Origin: Candidatus Gastranaerophilales bacterium
GTDB lineage: Bacteria > Cyanobacteriota > Vampirovibrionia > Gastranaerophilales > Gastranaerophilaceae
Length of the DNA stretch: 64,000 nucleotides
Direction of reading: 5' to 3'
NCBI GenBank assembly: GCA_944324255.1
Contig: CALUVM010000005.1
Coordinates: 41,091 to 105,090 of the forward strand
Below, one piece after another: positions 10,177 through 18,680 of this stretch. The notes below the pieces were generated by a model, which was not told the DNA's origin, did no database searches, and saw only the letters and a list, made by a program, of their open reading frames with translations. Made by a program: the position numbers and the translations under genes. How positions within the stretch are numbered: the first letter of the stretch is position 1; each line of letters starts with the position of its first letter.

Positions 10177-10213
10177 AAAGGTGCTGCGGTTTGAATAAAC
10201 TGCAGCACCTTTT
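10177..10213 (+). terminator. Intrinsic terminator after the parvulin lipoprotein gene
   Basis: AAAGGTGCTGC (10177-10187) pairs with GCAGCACCTTT (10202-10212). GGTTT/AAACT extends the stem to 16 bp with a GAAT loop (one G-T pair), followed by a short U-rich run. It separates the murA-mfd unit from ssb. Confidence 0.85.
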
Positions 10214-10243
10214 ACATTTTGTTACATCAATTAATAAATTACG

Positions 10244-10252
10244 TGATATAAT
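10244..10252 (+). promoter_or_regulatory. Extended -10 promoter of ssb
   Basis: TGA-TATAAT matches the extended -10 consensus TGnTATAAT exactly. No good -35 is visible at normal spacing, as expected for extended -10 promoters. It would start RNA about 20 bases before the ssb ATG at 10280. Confidence 0.5.
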
Positions 10253-10279
10253 CTTGTTATATTAATTAAGGAGATATAA

Positions 10280-10606
10280 ATGAATACAGCAACAATAATA
10301 GGCAGAGCAGGACAAGACGCAGAGATAAGATATTTTGAATCAGGGAAAGTAAAAACAACTTTTTCTCTTGCAGTAGGACGTTGGGATTCCAGAACGAAAG
10401 AAGAAGTCACTGACTGGTATAATATTGAAGTTTGGGATAAACAAGCTGAATTTGCAGGAGAATACATAAAAAAAGGTCGTCAGGTTGTTGTAGACGGGAG
10501 AATTTCTATAAGTAAGTGGACAGACCAAACAGGGGAAGAGAGAGAGAGATTTCTTATTGTTGCAAATAATGTAAGATTATTGGGTTCTAAAAGAGACGCA
10601 GAATAA
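10280..10606 (+). CDS. ssb: Single-stranded DNA-binding protein
   Basis: OB-fold protein that coats single-stranded DNA in replication and repair. MNTATIIGRAGQDAEIRYF, then FSLAVGR, WYNIEVWDKQAEFAGEYIKKG and QVVVDGRI are typical of SSB. At 108 residues it is essentially only the OB domain. It lacks the long linker and acidic DDDIPF-like tip that recruits partners in E. coli, ending instead in SKRDAE. Partner recruitment must therefore differ, or a second SSB exists elsewhere. AAGGAG precedes the start. Its stop shares one base with the next start (TAATG). Confidence 0.93.
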   Translation: MNTATIIGRAGQDAEIRYFESGKVKTTFSLAVGRWDSRTKEEVTDWYNIEVWDKQAEFAGEYIKKGRQVVVDGRISISKWTDQTGEERERFLIVANNVRLLGSKRDAE

Positions 10607-11922
10607 TGATTTTTTCTGATTTAGTAGGTATTATTGCCGACGACTTAACCGGCGCAAACGATACAGCATTACAATTTCATATTAGAGGAGCCAGTACAAA
10701 AATCTTACTGGATAGTGATTGTATACCTAAAATAAAAGCTGGTACTGAAGTTTGGGCATTATCAAGCGAATCAAGGAATGTAAGTCCTAAAGAAGCTATC
10801 GCAAAGGTGGAAAAAGCTGTTAAAACTTTTACGGATAACTTTTCCTTCGATTATTACTACAAAAAAATAGACTCTACTCTAAGAGGGAATATTGCACCTG
10901 AAACACTGGTTATGCTTAATGCATTAGGATATGATGCTGCTATTATTATTCCTGCGTTTCCGCAGGAAGGACGAATAACAATAGGGGGGTATCATCTCCT
11001 TAAAGGAACTCCTATTGGAAGAACTGAAATAGCAAGAGATCCGCTTTCTCCTATTACTGAATCACATGTACCAACACTTCTACAGTCACAACTTGATGAA
11101 TCCGAAAGATGTATAGTCGGAACTATTGATCTCAGAACAGTAATGAACGGTGCAGGTCCTATTCTTATAAAAATTAATGACCTTATAAAAGAAGGTAAAA
11201 AACTTATTGTAGCGGATGCAAGTTCTATTACAGATATTGAACAGATTGCACTTGCAATATCAAAAAGCGAGAAAAAGCTGCTTCCTGCAGGAACAGCCGC
11301 CGGAGCTCAAGTGCTTGCAAAATACTGGCTTGCAGGAATTGAAAAAGAGGATGTAAATATATCAACCGGTAAACTTCCGAAACTTATTATTTCAGGAACC
11401 GCCAATCAGATAACAGCAAGTCAGATTCAAAAATTAGAGCAGTCTGATGATTATAATAACGTAAACTTCATACCTCTTGACACCAAGACAATCCTTAACG
11501 GAGTTCAGGGAGGAATTAGCGAGGAATTAATCAACAGGATTATAACAAATTTAACAAGTAATGTTATAGTTTGTGTCCATACTTCTAATCTGATTGCTAA
11601 TTTTGACGGATTCTCCGATGACTCGTTCAATGCTGAATTAACAAAAGAAAAACTTAGCGGAATGATTACTGATTTTCTTGCTGACTTAACTAAAAAGATA
11701 ACTGAAAGAATAGAAGTAATTTTAATTACCTTAGGGGGAGAAACTTCGTATAAATGCTGCAAAGCTATGGAATCAAATGAATTAAAACTTATAGATGAAG
11801 TTGCTCCGGCTATATCAATCAGCTATGATATTAACAGAAAATGGATTATAACTAAATCCGGTAATTTAGGAAATACAAATACTTTAATTGAGATTTTAAA
11901 CTATCTGGCTCACCATGAATAA
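10606..11922 (+). CDS. Four-carbon acid sugar kinase family protein (DUF1537)
   Basis: ATP-dependent kinase of the DUF1537 family, whose characterised members phosphorylate D-threonate, L-threonate or D-erythronate-type sugar acids. The N-terminal motif IIADDLTGANDTALQF is the family hallmark substrate site. The C-terminal half carries the glycine-rich nucleotide part including TLGGETSYKCC. 438 residues is normal. It overlaps ssb by one base and the PdxA-like gene by 8, so the kinase and dehydrogenase form a coupled pair, as in DtnK-PdxA2 loci for D-threonate use. Substrate not fixed by sequence. Confidence 0.85.
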   Translation: MIFSDLVGIIADDLTGANDTALQFHIRGASTKILLDSDCIPKIKAGTEVWALSSESRNVSPKEAIAKVEKAVKTFTDNFSFDYYYKKIDSTLRGNIAPETLVMLNALGYDAAIIIPAFPQEGRITIGGYHLLKGTPIGRTEIARDPLSPITESHVPTLLQSQLDESERCIVGTIDLRTVMNGAGPILIKINDLIKEGKKLIVADASSITDIEQIALAISKSEKKLLPAGTAAGAQVLAKYWLAGIEKEDVNISTGKLPKLIISGTANQITASQIQKLEQSDDYNNVNFIPLDTKTILNGVQGGISEELINRIITNLTSNVIVCVHTSNLIANFDGFSDDSFNAELTKEKLSGMITDFLADLTKKITERIEVILITLGGETSYKCCKAMESNELKLIDEVAPAISISYDINRKWIITKSGNLGNTNTLIEILNYLAHHE

Positions 11923-12844
11923 TTATTCTGAAAAAATTGCAATAACAACAGGAGATCCTAACGGAATAGGAGCAGAAATTACAATAAAAGCTCTTAACCT
12001 TCTTAATTTGCCGTCTAAAGATTTTGTTATAATTTCAAATTCAAAAATCCTTAATACATATGGGAAATTGAATAATCAGTATGAAATTATTGAAGTCGCT
12101 TATCCTGAAAAAGTAGAACCTGGCGTACTCTCTGCTTCTGCCGGAGATTTCGCTTTTAAAGCTCTTGAAAAAGCTTGTGAAATTAGACCGAAATTTATTG
12201 TTACAGCTCCAACCTCAAAAGAGTCCATGTATCTTGCAGGGCATAAATTTAACGGACAAACAGAAGTTTTGGAGCATTTTCTGGCAAAAGATGGACAAAA
12301 AGCTGAAATGCTTTTTGTATCAAAAGATTTTAGAGTATTACTTCTCACAAGACATTGTGCTTTAAAAGATGTAGATATTACTCAAGAACTCTTAATTGAA
12401 AAAACAGAGCGTTTAAGGAGTTATTTCCAAAATAAATTATATATGAGAAAACCGTCGTTTGCGCTATGTGCACTTAATCCTCATGCCGGAGAACACGGAA
12501 TAATCGGAAAAGAAGAAGAGGAAATTATGATTCCTGCAGTTGAGGCTTTAAGGAAAAGAGGGATAAATATTACAAACCCGCTTCCAGCTGATACACTTTT
12601 CATTGGAGCTGTACAAAAGTATTTAAAAGGCGAGCCGGTTCCTTATGACTGCTACATAGCCTGCTATCATGATCAGGGATTAATTCCTATAAAATCTGTT
12701 GCGTCAGAGAAAACGGTAAACATGACAATCGGACTAGATATTATCAGGACTTCACCAAGTCACGGAACAGCTTTCGACATTGCAGGTAAAAATATAGCCA
12801 ACCCTGAATCTATGATAGAAGCTATTAAGACTTGTTTATATTAA
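11915..12844 (+). CDS. PdxA-family 4-phospho-hydroxythreonine/threonate dehydrogenase
   Basis: NAD-dependent oxidative decarboxylase. PdxA makes the vitamin B6 precursor from 4-phosphohydroxy-L-threonine; its paralogue PdxA2 oxidises 4-phospho-D-threonate to dihydroxyacetone phosphate. ITTGDPNGIGAEI (N-terminal), LNPHAGEHG, CYHDQGLIPIK and TSPSHGTAFDIAG hold the metal-binding histidines and substrate residues. At 309 residues it is slightly short. The 8-base overlap with the DUF1537 kinase favours PdxA2, or a B6 route fed by that kinase. Its 3' end overlaps convergent mtnA by 20 bases. Confidence 0.85.
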   Translation: MNNYSEKIAITTGDPNGIGAEITIKALNLLNLPSKDFVIISNSKILNTYGKLNNQYEIIEVAYPEKVEPGVLSASAGDFAFKALEKACEIRPKFIVTAPTSKESMYLAGHKFNGQTEVLEHFLAKDGQKAEMLFVSKDFRVLLLTRHCALKDVDITQELLIEKTERLRSYFQNKLYMRKPSFALCALNPHAGEHGIIGKEEEEIMIPAVEALRKRGINITNPLPADTLFIGAVQKYLKGEPVPYDCYIACYHDQGLIPIKSVASEKTVNMTIGLDIIRTSPSHGTAFDIAGKNIANPESMIEAIKTCLY

Positions 12845-13892
12845 AAACTTCTGCAATAGACTTATTATAATCAGGTCTTAAAATACCCTTTTCTGTGATA
12901 ATACCGGCGATTAATTCGTGAGGAGTTACATCAAATCCCGGATTAATAATATTTACCCCCTCTGCACATATTCTTTTTCCGTTAATATGCGTAACTTCTT
13001 CGTGCGAACGTTCTTCAATTGGAATTTCATCCCCTGTTTTAATTGAAATATCAATTGTTGAAAGCGGTGCCGCAATATAAAACGGTATATTATGGTATTT
13101 AGCAGCTATAGCCACAGTATAAGTTCCGATTTTATTTGCGGTATCGCCATTGGCGGCGATTCTGTCTGCGCCTACTACAACCATATCTATCATGCCTTTT
13201 TTCATAAAATAAGAGCACATTCCATCTGTAATCAGTGTTACAGGTATACCATCCATAGCAAGTTCAAAGGTTGTAATCCTTGCACCCTGCTGACGGGGTC
13301 TGGTTTCATCCGCAAAAACTTTTATAGTATTGTCTTTAGCATAAGCAGACCTTACTACCCCGAGCGCAGTACCATATCCTACAGTTGCTAATGCTCCGGC
13401 ATTACAGTGAGTTAAAATTGTTGCTCCTTTGGGAACAACTTCAGCTCCGTAATTCCCTATCTTTTTATTTATTTCAATATCTTCATTCTCAAGCTTTATT
13501 GCATTTTCTTTAAGTTCTTCCACAATGCCATTAATATCTGCTTGAGAATTTTTAATAACATCTATCTGTTTCTGGCACGCCCACATTAAGTTCACTGCTG
13601 TAGGGCGGGAAGTTTTCATATATTCAGCTTTATCTATAAGCCATTTAATATATTCATCTCTGTTTGTATATTTATCCGCACCTTCCTGAGCAAAAAGAAC
13701 TATTCCATGTGCGCCGGCGATACCTATTGCCGGTGCGCCTCTTACAATCATATCCCTGATTGCATGAAACATCTCTTCTCCGGATGTTATATTAATAAAC
13801 TTATATTCATAAGGTATGACTGTCTGGTCAACCATTCTTGAATAATTATCAATCCATTCTATTGTTTTTATTTTTGATTTAAAGTCCATTCT
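12825..13892 (-). CDS. mtnA: S-methyl-5-thioribose-1-phosphate isomerase
   Basis: Converts methylthioribose-1-phosphate to methylthioribulose-1-phosphate in methionine salvage; eIF2B-like fold. ADETRPRQQGAR, HCNAGALATVGYGTALG (catalytic Cys) and VVVGADRIAANGDTANKIGT (catalytic Asp) are diagnostic. The frame is open to a GTG at 13928, but I choose the ATG at 13892 (MDFKSKIKTIEW) because GGAG lies 6 bases upstream while the GTG has no ribosome site. No other salvage genes adjoin. An exact 10-base G-tract array lies upstream on the mRNA-sense strand (13942-13974). Confidence 0.92.
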   Translation of the reverse strand, partial: RMDFKSKIKTIEWIDNYSRMVDQTVIPYEYKFINITSGEEMFHAIRDMIVRGAPAIGIAGAHGIVLFAQEGADKYTNRDEYIKWLIDKAEYMKTSRPTAVNLMWACQKQIDVIKNSQADINGIVEELKENAIKLENEDIEINKKIGNYGAEVVPKGATILTHCNAGALATVGYGTALGVVRSAYAKDNTIKVFADETRPRQQGARITTFELAMDGIPVTLITDGMCSYFMKKGMIDMVVVGADRIAANGDTANKIGTYTVAIAAKYHNIPFYIAAPLSTIDISIKTGDEIPIEERSHEEVTHINGKRICAEGVNIINPGFDVTPHELIAGIITEKGILRPDYNKSIAEVFNINKS

Positions 13893-13941
13893 TTTCTCCA
13901 TATTCTTTCCGGTAAAGGTTTCTTTCACGTATTCAATTTAT

Positions 13942-13974
13942 CCCTATTTACCCCTATTTGCCCCTTTACTCCCC
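13942..13974 (-). repeat. Four G-tracts at exact 10-base spacing upstream of mtnA
   Basis: On the minus strand GGGG at 13974-13971, 13964-13961 and 13954-13951 and GGG at 13944-13942 are each separated by 6-base A-rich loops. This meets the pattern of an intramolecular G-quadruplex and lies on the sense strand of mtnA. The first tract overlaps the TAG stop of the upstream membrane-protein gene. Confidence 0.6.
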
Positions 13975-14459
13975 TATTTAATTTCAAAATCAACACTGGT
14001 ATTTTCATCAGGGTTTTTCTTTATTCCGGTAATTAATTCATATACGTATACAGTAACCAGCCCTGTAAATCCGTTAAACATAGCACTTATACCTGCCATA
14101 AGAATCATGAGCAAAATCATTACTACAACAGAGCCGAAACTGGTCATAAAGAATCTTAAAAACCCCTGAGTATAAGCAGGTATTAGCCATCCTAAAAGCA
14201 TACTTATTGGTGCATATACTATAGAAAACGCTATGAATGAAACAAAACCGATAACAGCTCCGAATATACATCCTTCTCTTATACTTATAAGTCCAATTAA
14301 TTCATTCTGCTTAAGATAAACAAGTACAAAAGCAGAAAGACAAGAAACCAGGATTAAGAAACTAAATAAACTTAAATACGGTACAATAGTAACTAAGCCC
14401 AGAATAACTCCAGCAAAAGCACTTAATATAGATAATTGTTTCAATAACAGTAAATTCAT
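13974..14459 (-). CDS. Small polytopic membrane protein of unknown function
   Basis: 161 residues with about four hydrophobic helices (roughly 8-30, 32-50, 65-95 and 105-145) and a charged cytosolic tail ending in VDFEIK. Glycines are frequent in the helices. I recognise no family. The ORF runs on the same strand between the LeuC-type gene (12-base gap) and mtnA, so it is probably co-transcribed with them. A transporter component or lineage-specific membrane protein is possible; nothing in the sequence settles this. AGGAGAATAT precedes the ATG, supporting the start. Confidence 0.7.
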   Translation of the reverse strand: MNLLLLKQLSILSAFAGVILGLVTIVPYLSLFSFLILVSCLSAFVLVYLKQNELIGLISIREGCIFGAVIGFVSFIAFSIVYAPISMLLGWLIPAYTQGFLRFFMTSFGSVVVMILLMILMAGISAMFNGFTGLVTVYVYELITGIKKNPDENTSVDFEIK

Positions 14460-14471
14460 ATAATATTCTCC

Positions 14472-15713
14472 TTAAGACGCACTTATATACCCTCTAAGTG
14501 CCGTATATGCAGCAACATATGGCGAAGCTAAGTAAATAAAGCCTTTAGTGTTTCCCATTCTTCCTTGGAAATTTCTATTCTGAGTTGCCAGACAGACCTC
14601 TCCATCTCCTAAAATACCGGCATGCACACCGACACAAGGGCCGCAGCCCGGCGGTAAAACAGAAGCATTAGCATCTACAAATATATCTATCAAACCTTCT
14701 TTGAGAGCTTCTTTATAGACATCTTTTGATGCCGGACAAATTAACATTCTGACATCAGGATTAACGGTTTTACCTTTTAAAATTTCTGCAACAACACGTA
14801 AATCTTCAATTCTGCCGTTTGTACATGTACCGACATAAACCTGATTAACTTTTACATTTTTTAACTCTTCAACAGGTTTGGTATTATCAACTGTATGAGG
14901 ACAAGAAACCGTATGAGGGACATCGGCAGCATTAATCTCAATTATACGTTCGTATTCCGCATCTTTATCCGGTAAAATTTGTCTAAACTTATCTTCCCGC
15001 CCTCTTAAGCGTAAGAATTCTTTTGTCTTGTCATCAGCAATAAATAGTCCGCACTTAGCACCTGCTTCTACTGCCATATTTGCCAGTGTAAATCTTTCAG
15101 ACATAGACATATTCTCTATTGTATCTCCGCAAAATTCGAGAGCTTTATAGGTTGCACCATCAGCACCTATCATTCCTATTAAATAGAGCATTAAATCTTT
15201 TGAACAAATACCGGGTTTAAACTCACCGTTTACAACAATTTTAAATGTAGCAGGCACTTTTAACCAGGTTTTACCCAATGCCATAGCGACAGCTACATCA
15301 GTAGAGCCCATGCCGGTAGCAAAAGCTCCTAAGGCTCCGGATGTGCAGGTGTGCGAATCTGCTCCGACCAAAACTTCTCCCGGGTTTACAAAAGATTCAA
15401 CAAGTCTTTGATGACAAACACCGGCGCCTACATCCGAAAGAACAGCTCCATATTCTTTAGAGAATTCTCTTAAAACCATCTGGGTATTTGATAACTCTTT
15501 TCTCGGGCTGGGAGAAGCATGGTCAATAAATAGAATCGACCTTTGCGGATTATTTAACTTATTTACACCCAGTTTTTTAAACTCTTGCACAGTTAATGGT
15601 CCGGTACCGTCCTGAACAGCTGTAACATCGACTTTAGAAATAACAAGTTCTCCTGCATGCACCATTTTGCCGGCATGTTCCGATATAATTTTTTCAACAA
15701 GAGTTAATCCCAT
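14472..15713 (-). CDS. leuC: 3-isopropylmalate/homoaconitate dehydratase-type large subunit
   Basis: Aconitase-superfamily [4Fe-4S] hydro-lyase, large subunit. The 413-residue length is typical of the LeuC2/homoaconitase subfamily, shorter than E. coli LeuC. VGADSHTCTSGALGAFATG, VGTCTNGR and PPGCGPCVGVHAG supply the three cluster cysteines. It normally needs a small LeuD-type subunit, which is not in this window. Leucine synthesis is most likely; a homoaconitase role is an alternative because a homocitrate-synthase-like enzyme is encoded at 34262-35569. GGGAGAGG precedes the start. Confidence 0.88.
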   Translation of the reverse strand: MGLTLVEKIISEHAGKMVHAGELVISKVDVTAVQDGTGPLTVQEFKKLGVNKLNNPQRSILFIDHASPSPRKELSNTQMVLREFSKEYGAVLSDVGAGVCHQRLVESFVNPGEVLVGADSHTCTSGALGAFATGMGSTDVAVAMALGKTWLKVPATFKIVVNGEFKPGICSKDLMLYLIGMIGADGATYKALEFCGDTIENMSMSERFTLANMAVEAGAKCGLFIADDKTKEFLRLRGREDKFRQILPDKDAEYERIIEINAADVPHTVSCPHTVDNTKPVEELKNVKVNQVYVGTCTNGRIEDLRVVAEILKGKTVNPDVRMLICPASKDVYKEALKEGLIDIFVDANASVLPPGCGPCVGVHAGILGDGEVCLATQNRNFQGRMGNTKGFIYLASPYVAAYTALRGYISAS

Positions 15714-15731
15714 ATAAATACCTCTCCCAAC

Positions 15732-15757
15732 GTGATTTTATAAGCTTATTTTATCAC
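15732..15757. promoter_or_regulatory. Interrupted 26-bp dyad upstream of the leuC-type gene
   Basis: GTGAT (15732-15736), a central ATAAGCTTAT palindrome (15740-15749) and ATCAC (15753-15757) are arranged symmetrically with 3-base T spacers. It lies 19-44 bases before the leuC start and between two divergent genes, where a repressor operator would be expected. Confidence 0.35.
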
Positions 15758-15809
15758 ATATTTTTTTATAATAAAATATTTTATATGTTTTTATTAAGGA
15801 GGGCGTATT

Positions 15810-17330
15810 GTGGAAAAAATGAAGTTAAAATTTAGTCAATTTCTTAACAGTAAAGCTTTCTTTTATATATTATTAGCTCTTTTTTGTTTTTTTCTTGCCT
15901 GTAAATGTAATGAATATGACTTTGATTTATATGCAAGATTAATCGTTGGCGAACATATTATTGAAGCAAAAGAGTTTTTGTATCAAGACTTTTTATCATA
16001 TACCCCGACTCATATATGGTATGACCACGAATGGGGAGCAAGTGTTGTCTTTTATCTGTTCTATAAATACCTCGGAGCAATAGGTTTTGTAATTTTTCAA
16101 GCCCTGGCATTTTTCGGGACGGCTATTTGTATAATAAAAACACAACAAATTCAAAAGCATGCATACCCTGTAAGTATTGCATTTATGGGGCTGTTTTTAA
16201 TACTATTTGCGCATCTAAACCCGAGTTTAGTAAGATGTCATATGTTCAGCTTTTTCTTTTTCAGCTTGTTTCTCTATATATTAGAAAAAACTGATAAAGG
16301 AATAAGTAAGAATTTAATATGGATACTACCTCCAATTATAATATTATGGAATAATATCCATGGCGGAGTTGTTTCCGGGCTTGGACTAATCTTTATGTAT
16401 TTTACAGGCTCACTTCTTTCAAGAAAACCATGGAAGAAGTATTTGGCTGTTCTTTTAGTATCAATTCCTCTTCTGGCCATAAATCCTTACGGATTTGAAT
16501 ACATTAATTTTCTTCTTTCCGCAAATACTAAAAACAGAAAATATATCACTGAATGGTGGTCTGTATTTGTACAAAGACATGCTGTATACTACTACCCTGC
16601 ATTCTGTACTGCGATATTTGCAGTTCTGCTTACGGTTATTAATATAATAAAATCAAAGAAAATAAATATTACTAAAACAATTGTTATACTCGTCACTGCA
16701 GCACTTGGAGTTATACATGTAAAGCTTCTGCCTCTTGCAATTATCGCACTGGCAAGCCTTTGCTACAATGATATAATACGCCTTATCGGGAAATGTCCTT
16801 TTAAAATACTTGAAAAAACTGCATATATACTTATTTTTCTGTCAATACTTATGATACCTAAAACATCTCCGTCAACCCCGAGGATTGCAGCATCGAAATT
16901 CCCTGTTCTGGAAACTGAATTTATAAAAATGAATAATATAAAAGGGAATTTACTAACCGCATTTGGTTTCGGCAGTTATGCATCATATAAACTCTATCCA
17001 AGCAATTTGATATACATGGACGGAAGATACGAAGAAGTTTATTTTGATGAAGAATTTAATAATCTTGTTGATTACGAATCCGATAATCCCGGAGGAGAAA
17101 AAATATACACCTACTATCCTACAGACATATTAATGCCTGAAAAAGTAATTCCGGCATATAATTCACTAAAAAAATCCGATATGTGGGACTTAGTCTATGA
17201 AGGGCCTGTAAGCGGGGTCTTTATAAAAAAAGAGGATAATAAGCATAATTATAAAATTCCGTCGGACGATATCAGATACTATCAAAAGTCTGCATTCGAC
17301 AGCAACGGTAAATTTAGTAAAAAATTATAA
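15810..17330 (+). CDS. Polytopic GT-C-like membrane glycosyltransferase
   Basis: 506 residues with about ten membrane helices and a soluble C-terminal domain (about 370-506). The first loop contains NEYDFDLYARLIVGEH and QDFLSYTPTHIWYDHEWG. This acidic/aromatic arrangement is seen in GT39/PMT-like GT-C enzymes that use polyprenyl-phosphate sugars outside the membrane. Start is GTG at 15810 with GGAGGG upstream. It is alone in its unit, divergent from the leuC-type gene. Acceptor and sugar unknown; O-antigen-polymerase-like alternatives are less likely given the loop-1 motif. Confidence 0.65.
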   Translation: MEKMKLKFSQFLNSKAFFYILLALFCFFLACKCNEYDFDLYARLIVGEHIIEAKEFLYQDFLSYTPTHIWYDHEWGASVVFYLFYKYLGAIGFVIFQALAFFGTAICIIKTQQIQKHAYPVSIAFMGLFLILFAHLNPSLVRCHMFSFFFFSLFLYILEKTDKGISKNLIWILPPIIILWNNIHGGVVSGLGLIFMYFTGSLLSRKPWKKYLAVLLVSIPLLAINPYGFEYINFLLSANTKNRKYITEWWSVFVQRHAVYYYPAFCTAIFAVLLTVINIIKSKKINITKTIVILVTAALGVIHVKLLPLAIIALASLCYNDIIRLIGKCPFKILEKTAYILIFLSILMIPKTSPSTPRIAASKFPVLETEFIKMNNIKGNLLTAFGFGSYASYKLYPSNLIYMDGRYEEVYFDEEFNNLVDYESDNPGGEKIYTYYPTDILMPEKVIPAYNSLKKSDMWDLVYEGPVSGVFIKKEDNKHNYKIPSDDIRYYQKSAFDSNGKFSKKL

Positions 17331-17430
17331 ATAATATTAAAAAAAGTTAAGCTCTTTTATCAAAAGAATACACTAAAAGATTGATTGCAAAATCAATATA
17401 AAAGTTATATCCTATTTGAAGAGGTCTTTT

Positions 17431-17661
17431 GTGAACAAACAGCAATTAAAAAAAAGAATAGCGCTTACAGAACTCAAGCTTAAACAGCTATCACAGCATC
17501 GTTCGGCATCAGAATTATGCGAAAGTCTTTTTAATTCGCTAATACTGGAAAAAGCAATTATGAAAAAAGAGCTTGAAGAACTTGAAAAAAATAAAGTAAT
17601 AGAAAAATTTAAGAAACTCATTCCTCACAAGGAAAAATTGATTTGCGATTATTTCAGTTAA
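17431..17661 (+). CDS. Small coiled-coil protein, unknown function
   Basis: 76 residues, highly charged and almost wholly helical. Leucine and lysine periodicity in LKKRIALTELKLKQLSQ and in MKKELEELEKNKVIEKFKK suggests two antiparallel coiled-coil helices. I start it at GTG 17431 because AGAGG sits 6 bases upstream; the longer in-frame TTG at 17416 would lie over that ribosome site. No family recognised. It precedes the transketolase gene, which has its own promoter. Confidence 0.6.
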   Translation: MNKQQLKKRIALTELKLKQLSQHRSASELCESLFNSLILEKAIMKKELEELEKNKVIEKFKKLIPHKEKLICDYFS

Positions 17662-17664
17662 TGT

Positions 17665-17694
17665 TTGAGCGTTTTTGTATGTTTATGGTATAAT
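17665..17694 (+). promoter_or_regulatory. Promoter of the transketolase-ftsEX unit
   Basis: TTGAGC (17665-17670) and a perfect TATAAT (17689-17694) are separated by 18 bases, 20 bases before the ATG at 17715. Confidence 0.55.
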
Positions 17695-17714
17695 CTTATT
17701 ACGAGGGGGATTTA

Positions 17715-18680
17715 ATGCTCGTAATAGACTTTAATACTAAAAAATCTATAAGAGAAGCATTCGGGAGAGAGCTTGTTGAATTGGGTAGAAAGTACCCTCA
17801 ATTAGTAGTTCTTGATTCAGATGTTTCCTGCTCTACACAAACTTCATTATTCGCAAAAGCTTATCCTGACAGATTTTTTGATATGGGGATTGCCGAGCAA
17901 AATATGATTACAACCGCAGCGGGTTTATCTTTAACCGGTAAAATACCTTTTGCTGCAACATTTGCAGTCTTTGCGACAGGAAGAACTTATGATCAGATTA
18001 GAATGTCCGTCTGTTATCAAAAAGCAAATGTAAAGATTATTGGTACACATGGAGGAATAACTGTTGGCGAAGACGGCGCAACGCATCAAGCTCTGGAAGA
18101 TATTTCTTTAATGCGCGGACTTCCAAATATGACGGTTATTGTTCCGGCGGATTGCAATGAATGCATTCAAGCTCTTGACTATGCAGCAGAGCACAAAGGT
18201 CCTGTCTATATAAGAATTGCAAGGAACAGCCTTCCGGATGTATATCCTGCTGAATACAAATTCAATCCGGATAAAGCTGTCCTTCTAAAAGAAGGTTCGG
18301 ATTTAACAATAATTTCTAATGGTGATGTACTGGCAGAAGCAATAAAAGCAGCACAGCTATTATCAGAAGAAGGTATTAATGCCGAAGTAATTTCCATTCC
18401 GGTAATAAAACCGCTGGATAGTAAAACAATAGTAGATAGTGCAAGGAAAACCGGTTTTGTTGTTACAGTAGAAAACCATTCTATATATGGCGGACTTGGC
18501 TCTGCCGTAGCAGAATGTTTAAGCGAAACACTTCCTGCCAGAGTTTTAAGAATTGGTATACAAGACACATTCGGGCAAAGCGGCACTCCTAAAGAACTTT
18601 TAAATTTCTACGGATTAGATGCTGAAAGTATTGTAAAAAGGATAATAGGCACACATGATTCAACTAAGATCAGTAACTAA
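17715..18680 (+). CDS. Transketolase, C-terminal subunit
   Basis: Half-size transketolase containing the pyrimidine-binding and C-terminal domains of this thiamine-diphosphate enzyme of the pentose phosphate pathway. FDMGIAEQNMITTAAGLS carries the conserved Glu that activates ThDP. THGGITVGEDGATHQALED and ARNSLPDVYP are typical of the split subunit. At 321 residues it needs a separate N-terminal subunit, usually encoded directly upstream; here the upstream neighbour is a coiled-coil protein, so the partner is elsewhere. Its last 26 bases overlap ftsE, an unusual coupling of metabolism to division. Confidence 0.88.
   Translation: MLVIDFNTKKSIREAFGRELVELGRKYPQLVVLDSDVSCSTQTSLFAKAYPDRFFDMGIAEQNMITTAAGLSLTGKIPFAATFAVFATGRTYDQIRMSVCYQKANVKIIGTHGGITVGEDGATHQALEDISLMRGLPNMTVIVPADCNECIQALDYAAEHKGPVYIRIARNSLPDVYPAEYKFNPDKAVLLKEGSDLTIISNGDVLAEAIKAAQLLSEEGINAEVISIPVIKPLDSKTIVDSARKTGFVVTVENHSIYGGLGSAVAECLSETLPARVLRIGIQDTFGQSGTPKELLNFYGLDAESIVKRIIGTHDSTKISN

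Noticed and set aside
13893..13928. GTG start giving mtnA 12 extra residues
   Set aside because: No ribosome site; the internal ATG has GGAG 6 bases upstream.
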